From Actinomycetales bacterium (GTDB lineage: Bacteria; Actinomycetota; Actinomycetes; Actinomycetales; Cellulomonadaceae): 8,101 nt of DNA. The notes below the pieces were generated by a model. That model ran no database searches. It was not told the origin of the DNA and was given only the letters and a program-made list of their open reading frames with translations. The translations under genes and the position numbers were made by a program. Location: contig JAAZAC010000006.1 in the NCBI GenBank assembly GCA_012514545.1, positions 1 to 8,101 on the forward strand, read 5' to 3'. Below are positions 6,487 to 8,101 of this stretch, in pieces. The first letter of the stretch is position 1; each line of letters starts with the position of its first letter.

Positions 6487-6492
6487 AGGGTA
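6487..6492 (-). promoter_or_regulatory. Candidate -10 element of pncA (leaderless)
   Basis: Read on the minus strand, TACCCT is followed by CGTGGC and then the ATG. The 6-base gap puts transcription start at or beside the start codon. No Shine-Dalgarno is present and the -35 region is not recognisable. Confidence 0.5.
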
Positions 6493-6510
6493 TGTCGGTT
6501 CGCGCGACAT
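6492..6510. repeat. Inverted repeat between the divergent pncA and lipoprotein genes
   Basis: ATGTCG (6492-6497) and CGACAT (6505-6510) are perfect inverted 6-base arms around a 7-base spacer. The element lies just upstream of the pncA -10 hexamer, sharing one base with it, and so could be an operator. It could also be chance, since the arms are short and no regulator gene is in view. Confidence 0.35.
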
Positions 6511-6549
6511 GGGGCGAGACGACCGATTGCGCCCCCGGCCGGGCCGGGC

Positions 6550-6554
6550 GAGGG
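6550..6554 (+). promoter_or_regulatory. Ribosome binding site of the dehydrogenase-like lipoprotein
   Basis: GAGGG ends 8 bases before the ATG at 6563. It favours this ATG over the in-frame GTG at 6554, which overlaps the site itself. Confidence 0.6.
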
Positions 6555-6562
6555 TGTGTCGC

Positions 6563-7744
6563 ATGATCGCGAGGGGGACCCGCGCGGCGGTGGCGGCCGC
6601 CGTCGGGCTCGGCCTGCTCGCCGGGTGCGCCGGGCCCGGTCCTGCGCCGACGCCGACCGTGGTCACCGCGCGGCCCGAGCCCGAGGCGACCCGCGGCGCG
6701 CCGCCGACCCCGAGCCCGAGCCCGACGCCGCCCGGCGGCCGGGCGCCCGACCTGCCCGCGGCGACGGCGACGCCGACGGCCGTGCTCACCGGCCTGCACG
6801 CGCCGTGGGGCCTGGCGTTCCTGCCCTCCGGCGCGGTGCTCCTCACGCTGCGCGACCGCGCCGCCGTCGTGCTCTACGACGACACGGGCGCCCGCGTCCT
6901 GACCGGGCCCGGCGCGGAGGCGCTCGCCGAGGGCACCCGCACCGGCGGCGAGGGCGGCCTGCTCGGCGTCGCGGTCGCGCCGACGTTCGACACCGACCAC
7001 CTCGTCTACCTGTACCGGACCACCCGCCGGGGCAACGAGGTCGTGCGCGCGCCGCTCGACCCGGTCGCCGGCACGCTCGGGCCGCTCGAGCCGCTGCTCA
7101 CCGGCATCCCGGCGGCCGGCTACCACAACGGCGGGCGGCTGGCGTTCGGCCCGGACGGGATGCTCTACGTGACGACCGGCGACGCCGGGGACCGGCCGAC
7201 GTCGCAGGACCCGGGCTCGCTCGGCGGCAAGATCCTGCGCCTGGCGCCCGACGGCGCGCCCGCCCCCGGCAACCCGGTCGAGGGCAGCCCGGTGTGGAGC
7301 CTCGGCCACCGCAACGTGCAGGGCATCGGCTGGACCGCGGACGGGCGGATGATCGCCAGCGAGTTCGGCCAGGACACGTGGGACGAGCTCAACGTCATCA
7401 CGCCCGGCGGCAACTACGGCTGGCCCCTGGTCGAGGGCACGGGCGGCGGCGGCCGGTACGTCGAGCCGGTCGCGACGTGGGCCACCGACGACGCCTCGCC
7501 GAGCGGGATCGCGGTGGGCGAGGCCGTCTACGTCGCGGCCCTGCGCGGCCGGCGGCTGTGGGTGGTGCCGCTCACCGCGGACGGCGTCGGCACGCCGCGC
7601 GCCGTCCTCGTGGGCGAGCTGGGCCGCCTGCGCGCGGCGGCGATCGGGCCCGACGGCGCCCTGTGGCTGCTCACGAACAACACCGACGGGCGCGGCGACC
7701 CGCGCGAGGGCGACGACCGCCTCGTGCGCCTCCTGCCGCCCTGA
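6563..7744 (+). CDS. Lipoprotein, PQQ-dependent soluble sugar dehydrogenase-like beta-propeller
   Basis: This 393-residue protein belongs to the glucose/sorbosone dehydrogenase family (GSDH, Acinetobacter GdhB type). Members oxidise aldoses with PQQ, but many homologues have no proven activity. A basic N-terminus, a hydrophobic stretch and the lipobox LLAGC, with C22 as the lipidated residue, anchor it to the outer face of the membrane. Residues 25-72 form a Pro/Thr/Ser-rich linker. The six-bladed propeller follows: GLHAPWGLAFLPSG, EGGLLGVAVAP, YHNGGRLAFGPDGMLYVTTGDAGD, LGGKILRL, GHRNVQGIGW and GGNYGWPLVEG. H188 aligns with the catalytic base His144 of GdhB, and R250-N251 with its PQQ-contacting Arg-Asn pair, so the core is intact. 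A ribosome binding site supports the ATG at 6563. The gene diverges from pncA and precedes metG by 38 bases. No PQQ biosynthesis gene is in the window, so cofactor and substrate stay open. Confidence 0.87.
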   Translation: MIARGTRAAVAAAVGLGLLAGCAGPGPAPTPTVVTARPEPEATRGAPPTPSPSPTPPGGRAPDLPAATATPTAVLTGLHAPWGLAFLPSGAVLLTLRDRAAVVLYDDTGARVLTGPGAEALAEGTRTGGEGGLLGVAVAPTFDTDHLVYLYRTTRRGNEVVRAPLDPVAGTLGPLEPLLTGIPAAGYHNGGRLAFGPDGMLYVTTGDAGDRPTSQDPGSLGGKILRLAPDGAPAPGNPVEGSPVWSLGHRNVQGIGWTADGRMIASEFGQDTWDELNVITPGGNYGWPLVEGTGGGGRYVEPVATWATDDASPSGIAVGEAVYVAALRGRRLWVVPLTADGVGTPRAVLVGELGRLRAAAIGPDGALWLLTNNTDGRGDPREGDDRLVRLLPP

Positions 7745-7768
7745 CCGGGGCCGACGCCGGGCGCTCAC

Positions 7769-7774
7769 TAGGAT
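7769..7774 (+). promoter_or_regulatory. Candidate -10 element of metG (leaderless)
   Basis: TAGGAT lies 8 bases before the ATG at 7783 in the 38-base gap after the lipoprotein gene. The gap holds no Shine-Dalgarno, and it is far too short for a T-box or other leader riboswitch. The best -35 candidate (CTGACC at 7741) is too distant to be convincing. Confidence 0.45.
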
Positions 7775-7782
7775 CGGTGCCC

Positions 7783-8101
7783 ATGGCCCACATCCTCTCG
7801 GCGGTCGCCTGGCCCTACGCCAACGGCCCCCGCCACATCGGTCACGTCGCCGGGTTCGGCGTCCCCTCCGACGTCTTCAGCCGGTACATGCGGATGGCGG
7901 GCCACGACGTGCTCATGGTGTCGGGCACCGACGAGCACGGCACGCCGATCCTCGTCCAGGCGGACAAGGAGGGGGTGTCCGCGAAGGAGCTCGCGGACAA
8001 GAACAACGCGGTCATCGTCCAGGACCTGCTGGACCTCGGCCTGTCCTACGACCTGTTCACCCGGACGACGACGGGCAACCACTACCGCACCGTCCAGGAG
8101 C
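7783..8101 (+). CDS. metG: Methionyl-tRNA synthetase, 5' part (runs off the window)
   Basis: The first 106 residues of a class I aminoacyl-tRNA synthetase, which charges tRNA-Met, are present; the reading frame is open to the window edge. The N-terminus AVAWPYANGPRHIGHVAG contains the ATP-binding HIGH motif at residues 18-21, preceded by the PYANG segment typical of MetRS. It continues with SDVFSRYMRMAGHDVLMVSGTDEHGTPI, the usual start of the Rossmann domain and connective region. The KMSKS loop, anticodon-binding domain and stop lie beyond the window. From memory, metG with rsmI nearby is a common actinobacterial arrangement, often followed by tatD, rpfB and ksgA. The ATG is selected from the conserved N-terminus and the -10-like hexamer 8 bases upstream. 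Confidence 0.95.
   Translation, partial: MAHILSAVAWPYANGPRHIGHVAGFGVPSDVFSRYMRMAGHDVLMVSGTDEHGTPILVQADKEGVSAKELADKNNAVIVQDLLDLGLSYDLFTRTTTGNHYRTVQE

Noticed and set aside
7745..7782. Riboswitch or T-box leader before metG
   Set aside because: The gap to the preceding stop is only 38 bases and contains no stem-loop or T-box motif; a leaderless promoter explains it better.

Overview
The window is very GC-rich, uses GTG as well as ATG starts, and is packed with genes separated by only a few bases. Its proteins look actinobacterial: a PncA very like the mycobacterial nicotinamidase, an actinobacterial protein O-mannosyltransferase and a GlpR/SepX-type membrane protein. A Micrococcales organism such as a Cellulomonas relative is my best guess, from general resemblance only. 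From memory, the order [glp/moeA]-rimJ-glpR ... pmt-rsmI ... metG matches a conserved actinobacterial chromosomal neighbourhood (about Rv0994 to Rv1007 in Mycobacterium tuberculosis). I therefore read this as core chromosome and not as an island. I see no insertion sequence, phage gene, CRISPR array or toxin-antitoxin pair.

Layout, left to right. (1) The last codons of an upstream gene, a RimJ/RimL-type GNAT acetyltransferase and a three-helix membrane protein of the GlpR/SepX cell-division family form a tightly overlapping plus-strand cluster (1-1624). (2) A tRNA-Ala(CGC) gene with encoded CCA and a strong hairpin behind it (1709-1818). (3) A cytoplasmic-looking family 20 beta-N-acetylhexosaminidase (1898-3376, plus), which converges with a 3-base gap on a protein O-mannosyltransferase (3380-4996, minus). 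(4) Divergent from the latter, rsmI, the 16S rRNA C1402 2'-O-methyltransferase (5040-5879, plus), which converges with a 1-base gap on pncA, nicotinamidase (5881-6480, minus). (5) Divergent from pncA, a lipoprotein of the PQQ-type soluble sugar dehydrogenase beta-propeller family (6563-7744, plus). (6) The 5' third or less of metG, methionyl-tRNA synthetase (7783 to the window end).

The genes do not form one pathway. They cover cell division (glpR and its neighbours), translation (tRNA-Ala, rsmI, metG), envelope glycosylation (pmt), NAD salvage (pncA) and sugar metabolism (hexosaminidase, dehydrogenase). The most striking pattern is regulatory. A TANNNT -10-like hexamer lies 6-8 bases before the start codon of five genes, none with a well-placed Shine-Dalgarno, which points to leaderless mRNAs. 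The hexosaminidase and the lipoprotein instead have clear ribosome binding sites. I found no convincing undescribed system. The observations most worth checking are the leaderless promoter set, the possible internal glpR promoter, the pmt start choice, and the idea that the Pro/Thr-rich lipoprotein linker is a substrate of the neighbouring O-mannosyltransferase.
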